64,000 nt of DNA. Origin: Globodera rostochiensis (lineage: Eukaryota > Nematoda > Chromadorea > Rhabditida > Heteroderidae). The stretch's first letter is position 1. Each line of letters opens with the position of its first letter. The DNA lies in the NCBI GenBank assembly GCA_018350325.1, contig JAEVLN010000014.1, positions 310,001-374,000 on the forward strand, written 5' to 3'. The translations under genes were made by a program, and so were the position numbers. A model generated the notes under the pieces. That model saw only the letters and a program-made list of their open reading frames with translations. It was not told where the DNA came from and made no database searches. Below are positions 11,207 to 22,674 of this stretch, one piece after another.

Positions 11207-14200
11207 CTAGCTAACTAAATTGTTGATCAGGATTGATCGATTCGCTTGATTTGTTGAATTGATCTTCAGGTTAACGGTACGAATTTGATTGGCGCTATTT
11301 TGTTGTACAGCTAACAAAGTTTCTTTTTGAATTTAAAATATGGCATTTTGCCAATTTACCCATTTTAAATCCGAGGAATTTGGCCAACGCGCTGAACTCA
11401 TTTTTGAACACACGACGATACTCGCTGCTAAAAAGATATTTATTAAATTAAAAATCGGGATTCCGGGGAGTTCCCCAAATCAGAAAATGTTAAAAACCCA
11501 AAAATTGGCTTTGGGATTTAGTCCCAAAAATTCGTTCACAGTTTAATCTCAACTTAAGCTCCTGCTCGGCGCAGACTCCCGATCCAAGCATCCGAACCAA
11601 GGATGTGCTCTGTTCTCTTCTGATTTCTAACAGAATTTCTGGTCGTTTTGGGCACCAGATTCTGTTTTCTGGTTTCTGATTTAAAAAGGCGACCAGAATT
11701 CAGTTTTCTGGTTTCTGATTTTAAAAAGGCGACCAGAATTCAGTTTTCTGGATTCTGATTTAAAAAGGCGACCAGAATTCGGTTTTCTGGTTTCTGAGGC
11801 GACCAGAATTAGGTTTTCTGATTTTATAAAGGCGACCAGAATTCGGTTTTCTGGTTTCTGAAAAAAGGCGACCAGAATTCAGTTTTCTGGTTCCTGATTT
11901 AAAAAGGCGACCAGAATTCGGTTTTCTGGTTTCTGAGGCGACCAGAATTAGGTTTTCTGATTTTATAAAGGCGACCAGAATTCGGTTTTCTGGTTTCTGA
12001 AAAAAGGCGACCAGAATTCAGTTTTCTGGTTCCTGATTTAAAAAGGCGACCAGAATTGGTTTTCTGGTTTCTGAGGCGACCAGAATTAGGTTTTCTGATT
12101 TTATAAAGGCGAACAGAATTCGGTTTTCTGGTTTCTGATTTTAAAAAGGCGACCAGAATTCAGTTTTCTGGTTTCTGATTTAAAAAGGCGACCAGAATTC
12201 AGTTTTCTGGTTTCTGATTTAAAAAGGCGACCAGAATTCGGTTTTTGGTTTCTGAGGCGACCAGAATTGGGTTTTCTGATTTTAAAAGGCGACCAGAATT
12301 CGGTTTTCTGGTTTCTGACTTTATAAAGGCGACTAGAATTCAGTTTTCTGGTTTCTGATTTAAAAAGGCGACCAGAATTCAGTTTTCTGATTTTAAAAAG
12401 GCGACCAGAATTTTCTGGTTTCTGATTTAAAAGGCGACCAGAATTCAGTTTCTGGTTTCTGATTTAAAAAGGCTTCCAGAATTCAGTTTTCTGGTTTCTG
12501 AGGCGACCAGAATATGGTTTTCTGATTTAAAAAGGCGACCAGAATTCAGTTTTCTGGTTTCTGATTTAAAAAGGCTTCCAGAATTCAGTTTTCTGTTTTC
12601 TGATTTAAAAAGGCGACCAGAATTCAGTTTTCTGGTTTCTGATTTAAAAAGGCTTCCAGAATTCAATTTTCTGGTTTCTGATTTAAAAAGGCGACCAGAG
12701 TTTTCTGGTTTCTGAGGCGACCAAAATTCGGTTTTCTGGTTTCTGACTTTATAAAGGCGACCAGAATTCAGTTTTCTCGTTTCTGATTTAAAAAGGCGAC
12801 CAGAATTCGGTTTTCTGGTTTCTGATTTTAAAAAGGCGACCAGAATTCAGTTCTCTGGTTTCTGATTTTATAAAGGCGACCAGAATTCAGTTTTCTGGTT
12901 TCTGATTTTATAAAAGCGACCAGAATTCGGTTTTCTGGTTTCTGATTTAAAAAGGCGACCAGAATTCAGTTGCTGGTTTCTGATTTAAAAAGGCTTCCAG
13001 AATTCAGTTTTCTGGTTTCTGAGGCGACCAGAATATGGTTTTCTGATTTAAAAAGGCGACCAGAATTCAGTTTTCTGGTTTCTGATTTAAAAAGGCGACC
13101 AAAATTCAGTTTTCTGGTTTCTGATTTTAAAAGGCGACCAGAATTCAGTTTTCTGGTTTTTGATTTAAAAAGGCGACCAGAATTCAGTTTTCTGGTTTCT
13201 GATTTTAAAAGGCGACCAGAATTCAGTTTTCTGGTTTTTGATTTAAAAAGGCGACCAGAATTCAGTTTTTTGGTTTCTGATTTTATAAAGCAAATAATGA
13301 CCTGTTAAAATAAAGAATGATCGCATTTGATCCAGCACCAATATTCAACAGAATGCCAGCAATGAAGCCGAGTTGCCAAACTCGAATTGGAGGCCTTTAA
13401 AATGTTTATTTTTATTTTTTCAAATTCCATTCGAACCCAAAAAGATGTCCAAATACGCCAATAAACTGATATATAGCCGAAGTAAACAAATATCCGCCGA
13501 TGTTTATGGACAAAATGATAACCAGCGAGCGCATAAGCCGCATATTGGTCTCTTGTCTCACTGAATATGAAATGGCGTTATGCCAATATTTTAAATTTAA
13601 ATATTTACCGCCATTTTTGCAGCAAATTATCCCAAAAATGGTCACATAACAACAGGTACTACCCAAACTGAGAACAGCAGTTCCAGCAAAATATTTGAAT
13701 CCAACGGGACCAAGAAGTGTTTCCGCCATTACGCCGGTGGTTGGACTAAAATATTAAAAAATAAATAAAATTATTTATTAAAATTTAAATTTAAAAAAAG
13801 CTGCATACTTCCCGGCATTTTCAAATGCATATACGAGCACATAATTGACTGTAAATGCACCGTAAATTGTGCAAACGAACAGATGGCAAAGCAAATAAGT
13901 ATATTTAAATCGCAAGTAAATTTCTTTATGACTGCAATATTTAAATTAATTATATTATTTAAAAATGCTAAATTAATTCATTACACATGTGCGGCCGCCA
14001 CGGCAAAAAGTCGGTCAAAAGCGGCACAAAACATTGCCATTAATCCGCAATTTAAAGCAAAAATCATGGGCTAAAAATTATTTATAAATTAAAAAACTTT
14101 TGAGAAATCATTTTACCGCCATGAACAGGTCGGCGGTGAGCAGACTGACAAAATTTGTGCCGGAAATTACCACGACGAGGAAAAATGTGTGCCCCGTTTG

Positions 14201-14519
14201 GTGGATCAGTTCGAACATGCAAAGCATTGCCATCAGAAAGTTGGCCGACCCCCGGAGGGAACTGAAATTCTTTTTTTTAATATTTTTTTAATAAATTTTG
14301 GGACCTGGATTTGGCGGTGACCACCAAAACGGCGGCATTTGACACAATGCCAACCACCACAACGACGTACAGAGCGACGGCTGGCACAATCAAATCGGCT
14401 GACGGGCCCGCAAAACGATAGGCCAAGTAAATCTGGAAGCTTTAAATTATTAATTTGAATTATAATTTAAATATGTTTTATTTTACCGCATCATTGGAGC
14501 TGGCGTTAATGGCGGCCAT
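11207..14519 (-). CDS. Srsx-type seven-TM chemoreceptor GPCR, copy 1
   Basis: Ten exons run from MAAINASSNDA (14519) to a TAG at 11207, the same exon plan as copies A, B and D. Readable segments include the TM5 exon with MAETLLGPVGFKYFAGTAVL, the TM6 exon NMRLMRSLVIILSINIGGYL, the TM7 exon ending ILYFNS and the tail SSEYRRVFKNEF. Srsx receptors sit in ciliated sensory neurons of nematodes and detect small chemicals. This is the most divergent copy: a different C-terminal tail ending INNLVS, and intron 8 enlarged by a 39-bp satellite of about 1.65 kb (11635-13290). All splice phases fit and no internal stop was found. Confidence 0.8.
11635..13290. repeat. 39-bp satellite in GPCR copy 1 intron 8
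   Basis: About 40 copies of a unit built from GGCGACCAGAATTCAG, TTTTCTGGTTTCTGA and TTTAAAAA. Each unit carries CCAGAA...TTCTGG, a small palindrome. Variants swap GCGACC for GCTTCC or drop the TTTAAAA spacer. ORFs through it show a 13-residue period and are artefacts. Confidence 0.95.
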
Positions 14520-15643
14520 TATTTGGTGTGAGTTAAAATAAAATTACAAAATGTCATGACAAACAGGTGGCTGATTTAAAATGCCACCGTAGCACAAAAC
14601 GTGAGAGCCACCAGCTGAATGGTTTTTTACGAATTCATTTCGGCGGAATGCGTGCCAAATAAAATGGCAACATTTATGGAGAAAAGTTTTTTGTCTCGCG
14701 TCAGGACTGTTTAAACGTTGCGTGACGCTTTGATTTGGTTGCAAATTTTGTAGCGAGCACAACGATTTACGTAATTAAAAGAATTATTAATCATAGTACA
14801 AATTGAGTCCCGAACAGGTGCACCGGACAATTGGGCACTAAAGAAATTTGGACAATTGGGCACCAAAGAAATTCGGACAATTGGGCCCCAACAAAAGGTG
14901 TAATAACATTTATTGCCCTACAATTATTAATTAGAATTTAAGAAAAATTAATTTAATATTTTTTTTGTGCCCAATTATCCGTCTGGTGCCAAATTGTTTG
15001 TGCCCAATTGTTCGCCATTTTTGTTGGGGCCCAATTGTCTGCTGGTGACTCTCCGAATTTGTTTGGTGCCCAATTGTCTGTGCACCAAAATTTACGTAAA
15101 TTTAAACATTTTTTGCGCAATTTGAATAGTGTGCGGCGAACTTTGTGAAAAGGTGTTGTTGATAGCTGGTGTACTTTTTTATTTTACGCTTTTTTGTTAG
15201 TCGGTGAGAAAATGGCAAATCTCTGCAAATTAATTGAAAACCTTTTTATTTTCTCAAAGGGCAAAATTATGACATTTAAACGATTGTATTCAAATACAAT
15301 GAAAATTTGCTACAAAAAGTTTAAAAAACACAGATTTTAAACAAGAAATGGCCATGTGAAAAAAAAGGCAAAACATAAATTAATTTTAAATGTTCGGGGT
15401 CGGGGACATTCGGGGCGGGAATGTCGGGGATATTCGGTGGCGGGATAATTGTTTATTTTCACAACGCCAAATACAAAAAATTTCCCAAAAAGCGGTGGGA
15501 AAATGCCAACCATCTCTCTGAGAATGTGATCTTTTTGCAACTAACAAAAGTACATAATTTCCAGGGAAAAATGTAAATTTTTTGTTTAAAAGAAATATTA
15601 TTCTCTCACATTTGCCTATTTCATATATTAAAAACTTTAAATA
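14520..15643. other. Divergent spacer between GPCR copies 1 and A
   Basis: Holds the divergent promoters of copy 1 (-) and copy A (+), a foldback element (14817-15086) and, at 15380-15440, a patch of GGGGTCGGGG-type sequence. Bases 15440-15640 match the region upstream of copy B (17480-17685), so the duplicated unit includes promoter DNA. Confidence 0.6.
14817..15086. mobile_element. Foldback element with GACAATTGGGCAC sub-repeats
   Basis: The left end is GGTGCACCGGACAATTGGGC and the right end is its approximate reverse complement. Both arms contain several direct copies of GACAATTGGGC(A/C)CC spaced by AAAGAAATT/CAAACAAATT words. No coding capacity. Confidence 0.75.
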
Positions 15644-17349
15644 ATGTCCGCCGTTAATGCCAGCTCCGATAATGCGGTAAAAAAATTTGTTTGAAAAAAT
15701 TTTTAATAAATAAAAATGCCAGATTTACTTAAAGGAGACGGGGATTGATCCAAAATCGTCGGGGATCGGTTCGGGATTGTCGGGGGGGGGGGGGGGTACT
15801 GTCGGGTACCGGGGTCAGGGATTGGTCTAAAATCGTCGGGGATCGGGGTCGGGTTTTCGGGGTCGGAGTGCCAACCATAATTTAAAGCTTCCAGATTTAC
15901 TTGGCCTATCGTTTTGCGGGCCCGTCAGCCGATTTGGTTGTGCCAGCCGTCGCTCAGTACGCCGTTGTGGCTGTTGGCATTGTGTTGAATGCCGCCGTTT
16001 TGGTGGTTACCGCAAAATCCAGGTCCCAAAATTTATAAAAAAAATATTAAAAAAAAGAATTTCAGTTCCCTCCGGGGGTCGGCCAACTTTCTGATGGCAA
16101 TGCTTTGCATGTTCGAACTGATCCACCAAACGGGGCACACATTTTTCCTCGTCGTGGTAATTTCCGGCACAAATTTTGTCAGTCTGCTCACCGCCGGCCT
16201 GTTCATGGCGGTAAAATGATTTTCTCAAAAGTTTTTTAATTTATAAATAAATATTTAGCCCATGATTTTTGCTTTAAATTGCGGATTAATGGCAATGTTT
16301 TGTACCGCTTTTGACCGACTTTTTGCCGTGGCGGCCACACATCTGTAATAATATTTTGGCATTTAAATTGTACTAAATAAATATTAATATTTTAAATATA
16401 AAAAAAATGAATAATTTAATTTCATTTAAAATTGCAGTCATAAAGAAATTTACTTGCGATTTAAATATGCTTATTTGCTTGGCCATCTGTTCATTTGCAC
16501 AATTTACGGTGCATTTACACTCAATTATGTGCTCGTATATGCATTTGAAAATGCCGGGAAGTATGGAGCTTTTTTTTAAATTTTAATTTTAATAAATAAT
16601 TTTATTTATTTTTTAATATTTTAGTCCAACCACCGGCGTAGTGGCCGAAACACTCCTTGGCCCCGTTGGATATAAATTCTTCGCCGGAGCCGTCATTCTC
16701 AGTTTGTGCAGTATCTGCTGTTATGTGGCTATTTTTGTGATAATTTGCAGCAAAAATGGCGGTAATTTTCAAAATTTGGCATTTTGCCCAACAATTAAAT
16801 TCAAATTTAGTTAGACAAGAAACAAACACGCGACTTGTGCGCTCGCTGCTCATCATTTTATCCATAAGCATCGGCGGTTATTTGTTCAGTTTGGCGTTGT
16901 TTCAATTGCTGTACTCATTTGGACATCTTTTTTGGTTCGGTTTCACTTATAAATTAAAAATAAATTTTTGTTTATACCCAAAAAGGTCCCCAATTCAAAT
17001 TTGGCAACTCGGCTTCATTGGTGGCGTTCTGCTAAATGCAGGCGCAGCAGCTAATGCCCCCGTTCTCTATTTTAACAGGTCTTAAATATATATTTAAATT
17101 TTTAAAACATTTTTTAAAATTATTTTTTAAGCACTGAATATCGCCACGTGTTCAAGAAAGAATGGCGTGCATTAGCCGAAAGATTTGGCATAAAAAGTGA
17201 GTAACATTGAAATAAATTTTTGCAATTTTTAAATTATTGTTAATGTTTTAGCCGTTCAAAATGTTGCGACAACCCAAGTTCGAAGTACCAACCCGAACTC
17301 AATCCATTCAAGACAACAAATGCAATCCATCCAAATAAATCGTTACTAA
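15644..17349 (+). CDS. Srsx-type seven-TM chemoreceptor GPCR, copy A
   Basis: Ten exons give an intact receptor from MSAVNASSDNA to a TAA at 17347. TM1 lies in the exon with VVAVGIVLNAAVLVV. TM2-3 lie in the exon with LMAMLCMFELIHQTGH and SGTNFVSLLTAGLFM. The TM3 end carries DRL (TAFDRLFAVAA), the Srsx version of the DRY motif. TM4 contains YLLGHLFICTIYGAFTL, TM5 FFAGAVILSLCSICCYVAIF, TM6 RSLLIILSISIGGYLF and TM7 GFIGGVLLNAGAAANAPVLY. The tail begins STEYRHVFKKEW. The presumed role is chemosensation through a heterotrimeric G protein. Intron 1 carries a GGTCGGGG-type insertion shared only with copy B. It is intact as far as I can read. Confidence 0.88.
15721..15889. repeat. GGGGATCGGGGTCGGG insertion in intron 1 of GPCR copy A
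   Basis: Repeats of (G)ATTGGTCCAAAATCGTCGGG and GGGGTCGGG with a 16-G run, ending GGAGTGCCAACC. AGATTTACTT, the first ten bases of exon 2, also occurs at the left side (15721-15730), so there is a decoy acceptor. The right end resembles the reverse complement of the element at 27266. Confidence 0.65.
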
Positions 17350-17685
17350 GCATTTGAAGAAAAAAAAGAACAATGATTTTCCCCATTTTTTTTATTATCA
17401 ATTAATTTTATCATTTTTAATATGAATTTTTAATCTTACAAATTTTTTTTTGCCATAAATTGATTAGAAATCTGCTTTTTGAATTAATTGTTTATTTTCA
17501 CAACGCCAAATACAAAAAATTTCCCAAAAAGCTGTGGGAAAATGCTAACCAACTCTCTGCGAGAATGTGATCTTTTTGCACCTAACAAACTGAACCAAAA
17601 ATGCGGGGAAAAATATAAATTTTGTTTACAGGAAATTATTATCTCTAATATTTGCCCGCTTTTCATATATTTAAAACTTTAAATA

Positions 17686-19460
17686 ATGTCAGCCGTTAAT
17701 GCCAGCTCCGATGATGCGGTAAAATAAAACCATATTAAATTATTACCAAAAGAAACCCTTCAAATATTTAATTAAAAATGTCAGATTTACTTGTGGGGGT
17801 CAGGGATTGGTCCAAAATCGTCGGGTGTCGAGGTCGGGATTGTCGGGGAGGTACTGCCGAGTATCGGGTTCAGATTGGTCCAAAATCGTCGGGGAAACGG
17901 GGTCGGGGTTTTCGGGGAGGTACTATCGGGTATCGAGGTCAGGGATTGGTCCAAAATCGTCGGGGATCGGGGTCGGAGTGCCAACCCTAATTTGAATCTT
18001 CCAGATTTACTTGGCCTACCGTTTTGCGGGCCCGTCAGCCGATTTGATTGTGCCAGCCGGCGTTCTGTACGCCGTTGTGGCGGTTGGCATTGTGTTGAAT
18101 GCCGCCGTTCTGGTGGTTACCGCAAAATCCAGGTCCCAAAATTTATAAAAAAAATATTAAAAAAAAGAATTTCAGTTCCCTCCGGGGGTCGGCCAACTTT
18201 CTGATGGCAATGCTTTGCATGTTCGAACTGATCCACCAAACGGGGCACACATTTTTCCTCGTCGTGGTAATTTCCGGCACAAATTTTGTCAGTCTGCTCA
18301 CCGCCGGCCTGTTCATGGCGGTAAAATGATTTTCTCAAAAGTTTTTTAATTTATAAATAAATATTTAGCCCATGATTTTTGCTTTAAATTGCGGATTAAT
18401 GGCAATGTTTTGTGCCGCTTTTGACCGGCTTTTTGCCGTGGCGGCCGCACATCTGTAATAATATTTTGGCATTTAATTTGTATAAAATAAATATTAATAT
18501 TTTAAATATAAAAAATGAATAATTTAATTTCATTTAAAATTGCAGTCATAAAGAAATTTACTTGCGATTTAAATATGCTTATTTGCTTGGCCATCTGTTC
18601 GTTTGCACAATTTACGGTGCATTTACACTCAATTATGTGCTCGTATATGCATTTGAAAATGCCGGAAAGTATGGAGCTTTTTTTAAAATTTAAATTTTAA
18701 TAAATAATTTTTTTATTTATTTTTTAATATTTTAGTCCAACCACCGGCGTAGTGGCGGAAACACTCCTTGGCCCCGTTGGATATAAATTCTTCACCGGAA
18801 CCTTCATTCTCAGTTTGTGCAGTATCTGCTGTTATGTGACCATTTTTGTGATAATTTGCAGCAAAAATGGCGGTAATTTTCAAAAAAATTTTTTTTGGCA
18901 TTTTGCCCAACAATGAATTTAAATTTAGTTAGCCAAGAGACAAACACGCGACTTGTGCGCTCGCTGCTCATCATTTTGTCCATAAGCATCGGCGGTTATT
19001 TGTTCAGTTTGGCGTTATATCAATTGCTGTACGCATTTGGAAATCTTTTTGGGTTCGGTTTTATTTAAATTTTAAAAATAAATTTTTGTTTATACCCCCA
19101 AAAAGGTCCCCAATTCGAATTTGGCAACTCAGCTTCATTGGTGGCGTTCTGCTAAATGCAGGCGCAGCAGCTAATGCCCCCGTTCTCTATTTTAACAGGT
19201 CGTAAATATATATTTAAATTCATTTTTTTAAATTGTTTTTAAGCACTGAATATCGCCGCGTGTTCAAAAAAGAATGGCGCGCATTGGCCGAAAGATTTGG
19301 CATAAAAAGTGAGTAACATTGAAATAAATTTTTGCAATTTTAAATAATTGTTAATGTTTTAGCCGTTCAAAATGTTGCAACAACCCAAGTTCGAAGTGCC
19401 AACCCGAACAAAATCCATTCAAGCCAACAAATGCAATCCATCCAAATAAATCGTTACTAA
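17686..19460 (+). CDS. Srsx-type seven-TM chemoreceptor GPCR, copy B
   Basis: Tandem paralogue of copy A, about 340 bases downstream, with the same ten-exon plan, start MSAVNASSDDA and end QINRY. Differences from A are scattered substitutions (TM1 exon VLYAVVAVGIV, TM5 exon FFTGTFILSLCSICCYVTIF, TM6 exon YQLLYAFGNLFG, tail STEYRRVFKKEW). No stop or frameshift is seen. Its 5' flank repeats that of copy A, so the duplicated unit includes the promoter. It is the + arm of an inverted repeat with copy D. Confidence 0.88.
17783..17990. repeat. GGGGATCGGGGTCGGG insertion in intron 1 of GPCR copy B
   Basis: Same position and type as in copy A but with three rather than two ATTGGTCCAAAATCGTCGGG units. 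AGATTTACTT again stands at the left side (17783-17792). The insertion therefore predates the A/B duplication and the repeat number changed afterwards. Confidence 0.7.
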
Positions 19461-20008
19461 GCATTGAAGAAAAAAAGAAGAAGATTTTCCTCATCTTTTT
19501 ATATTATAAATTCATTTTCAAAATTTTTTTGCCATAAATTTGATTAGAAATCTGGCAAAACATTTTGACGGGCAACCCAAAGAAATTTTGACCAATTCAT
19601 TGGCAGTCTTCGGGTATCTTTCGATGCTGGGACGTTAAATATAAATTTAAAAAAAAAGTCAACAAAAAACGCGGCTCTACATATTTCAGTATATCGTCCA
19701 ATCAGAATTACACTCTCTGTCATAAGCTCCATAAAGTGAGCCAATCGAATTACACAGGAAAAAACGAATATATTCTCAAAATCCTCAAAAAAATGTTGAA
19801 AAATTTTGGTCTTTCCATGAAAACCAACTAAATAGGCTGTTGTGGCAGCAAAATTTTTTAAATAACGAGGGTGGACTTTTTGACGTCGCTAAATCTCGAG
19901 AACTTGGCAAACGAAACTTTTCTCGTCTCTTTTCATAACGTAGTCTTTGATTTTTTTTAAATATCTTAATAAAAGAAAATTTAAAGAGAAATTCACGCTT
20001 TATTTGTG

Positions 20009-21460
20009 ATTGGACACGTGAGCTTTGATTGGACGCGTGAACTTTGATTGGGCGCGTGAACTTTGATTGGACACGTGAACTTGATGGACTTGATTGGACG
20101 CGTGAACTTTGATTGGACGCGTGAACTTTGATTGGACGCGTGAACTTTGATTGGACGCGTGAACTTTGATTGGACGCGTGAACTTTGATTGGACACGTGA
20201 ACTTTGATTGGACGCGTGAACTTTGATTGGACGCGTGAAATTTGATTGGACGCGTGAACTTTGATTGAACACGTGAACTTTGATTGGACGCGAAACTTTG
20301 ATTGGACGCGTGAACTTTGATTGGACACGTGAACTTTGATTGGACGCGTGAACTTTGATTGGACGCGTGAACTTTGATTGGACGCGTGAAATTTGATTGG
20401 ACGCGTGAACTTTGATTGGACGCGTGAACTTTGATTGGACACGTGAACTTTGATTGGACGCGTGAACTTTGATTGGACGCGGAACTTTGATTGGACGCGT
20501 GAACTTTGATTGGACGCGTGAACTTTGATTGGACGCGTGAACTTTGATTGGACACGTGAACTTTGATTGGACGCGTGAACTTTGATTGGACGCGTGAAAT
20601 TTGATTGGACGCGTGAACTTTGATTGGACACGTGAACTTTGATTGGACGCGTGAACTTTGATTGGACGCGTGAACTTTGATTGGACGCGTGAACTTTGAT
20701 TGGACGCGGAACTTTGATTGGACGCGTGAACTTTGATTGGACGCGTGAACTTTGATTGGACGCGTGAACTTTGATTGGACACGTGAACTTTGATTGGACG
20801 CGTGAACTTTTATTGGACGCGTGAAATTTGATTGGACACGTGAACTTTGATTGGACGCGTGAAATTTGATTGGACGCGTGAACTTTGATTGGACACGTGA
20901 ACTTTGATTGGACGCGTGAACTTTGATTGGACGCGTGAAATTTGATTGGACGCGTGAACTTTGATTGAACACGTGAACTTTGATTGGACGCGAAACTTTG
21001 ATTGGACGCGTGAACTTTGATTGGACACGTGAACTTTGATTGGACGCGTGAACTTTGATTGGACGCGTGAACTTTGATTGGACGCGGAACTTTGATTGGA
21101 CGCGTGAACTTTGATTGGACGCGTGAAATTTGATTGGACGCGTGAACTTTGATTGGACGCGTGAACTTTGATTGGACACGTGAACTTTGATTGGACGCGT
21201 GAACTTTGATTGGACGCGGAACTTTGATTGGACGCGTGAACTTTGATTGGACGCGTGAACTTTGATTGGACGCGTGAACTTTGATTGGACACGTGAACTT
21301 TGATTGGACGCGTGAACTTTTATTGGACGCGTGAAATTTGATTGGACACGTGAACTTTGATTGGACACGTGAACTTTTATTGGACGCGTGAAATTTGATC
21401 GGACACGTGAACTTTGATTGGACACGTGAACTTTTATTGGACGCGTGAACTTTGATTTGC
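20009..21460. repeat. 19-bp satellite array, copy 1
   Basis: About 75 copies of GAACTTTGATTGGACGCGT. Units alternate between ACGCGT and CACGTG cores (GGACACGTG), with rarer GAAATTTGATT, TTTTATTGG and short GGACGCGGAAC variants. 19 is not a multiple of 3 and the minus unit has no stop, so all three minus frames stay open for 160-576 codons with a 19-residue period (VQSKFTRPIKVHASNQSSR). Confidence 0.97.
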
Positions 21461-21630
21461 ATGCGGCCCAATTGATGAATTCAACCGGCTCAATCACTTC
21501 GATCAGGCAGTCCAATTCCTCATTTACGGCACCGAGCCCTGGACTAAAAATTTCCGTGAAATCGTTCTGTAGTGCCGCAATCAGAGATGTTTCAACCGTG
21601 ATAATATGCCTTAGCTTTGGGGGGGGGGGG
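21461..21630 (-). pseudogene. Ty3/Gypsy retrotransposon pol remnant, copy 1
   Basis: The minus strand reads TVETSLIAALQNDFTEIF, then GLGAVNEELDCLIEV and IEPVEFINWAA. This resembles the stretch of Ty3/Gypsy polyproteins just before the reverse transcriptase core (an acidic linker, then ELDRL...VIEP...S.WAAP). It runs straight into the 19-bp satellite, so only a short, non-functional piece is left. The match is from family memory and is partial. Confidence 0.55.
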
Positions 21631-21740
21631 GGAGAGAAATGTTAACAAGGATCGAAAAGATCGACGATAAATCGGAATCCCGTAAGTTGGCATTCTCTTC
21701 AACCCAACAGAAATCATTGTTCTTTTTTTTCTTCAAATGC

Positions 21741-22226
21741 TTAGTAACGATTTATTTGGATGGATTGCATTTGCTGGCTTGAATGGATTTTGTTCGGGTT
21801 GGCACTTCGAACTTGGGTTGTTGCAACATTTTGAACGGCTAAAACATTAACAATTATTTAAAATTTGCAAAAATTTATTTCAATGTTACTCACTTTTTAT
21901 GCCAAATCTTTCGGCCAATGCGCGCCATTCTTTTTTGAACACGCGGCGATATTCAGTGCTTAAAAAATAATTTTAAAAAATGTTTTAAAAATGTAAATAT
22001 ATATTTAAGACCTGTTAAAATAGAGAACGGGGGCATTAGCTGCTGCGCCTGCATTTAGCAGAACGCCACCAATGAAGCTGAGTTGCCAAATTCGAATTGG
22101 GGACCTTTTTGGGTATAAACAAAAATTTATTTTTAAAATTTAAATAAAACCGAACCCAAAAAGATTTCCAAATGCGTACAGCAATTGATATAACGCCAAA
22201 CTGAACAAATAACCGCCGATGCTCAT
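21741..22226 (-). pseudogene. Truncated GPCR copy C (TM6 to C-terminus only)
   Basis: Holds exons 10, 9, 8 and part of 7 of the GPCR gene, ending in the TM6 exon after SIGGYLFSLALYQLLY (read from the junction). The duplication breakpoint replaces the rest. The join reads ...CAAAATGAGCATCGG on the minus strand, so it creates a new ATG in the receptor frame (22226). A two-TM peptide could in theory be made, but no promoter is evident. By eye it is identical to the same part of copy D. Confidence 0.85.
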
Positions 22227-22674
22227 TTTGACGGGCAACCCAAAGAAATTTTGACCAATTCATTGGCAGTCTTCGGGTATCTTTCGATGCTGGGACGTTA
22301 AATATAAATTTAAAAAAAAAGTCAACAAAAAACGCGGCTCTACATATTTCAGTATATCGTCCAATCAGAATTACACTCTCTGTCATAAGCTCCATAAAGT
22401 GAGCCAATCGAATTACACAGGAAAAAACGAATATATTCTCAAAATCCTCAAAAAAATGTTGAAAAATTTTGGTCTTTCCATGAAAACCAACTAAATAGGC
22501 TGTTGTGGCAGCAAAATTTTTTAAATAACGAGGGTGGACTTTTTGACGTCGCTAAATCTCGAGAACTTGGCAAACGAAACTTTTCTCGTCTCTTTTCATA
22601 ACGTAGTCTTTGATTTTTTTTAAATATCTTAATAAAAGAAAATTTAAAGAGAAATTCACGCTTTATTTGTGATT

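Larger units (their letters stand above)
19557..22223. repeat. Tandem segmental duplication, unit 1
   Basis: Begins CATTTTGACGGGCAACCC and contains a short conserved flank, a 19-bp satellite (20009-21460), a Gypsy pol remnant and the 3' third of a GPCR gene (minus). It then joins directly to a second CATTTTGACGGGCAACCC at 22224. Apart from satellite length and G-run length the two units look nearly identical by eye, so the duplication is recent or an assembly artefact. Confidence 0.85.

Noticed and set aside
22036..22407. 123-codon minus ORF across the duplication junction
   Set aside because: It reads the receptor exon out of frame and is a by-product of the breakpoint.
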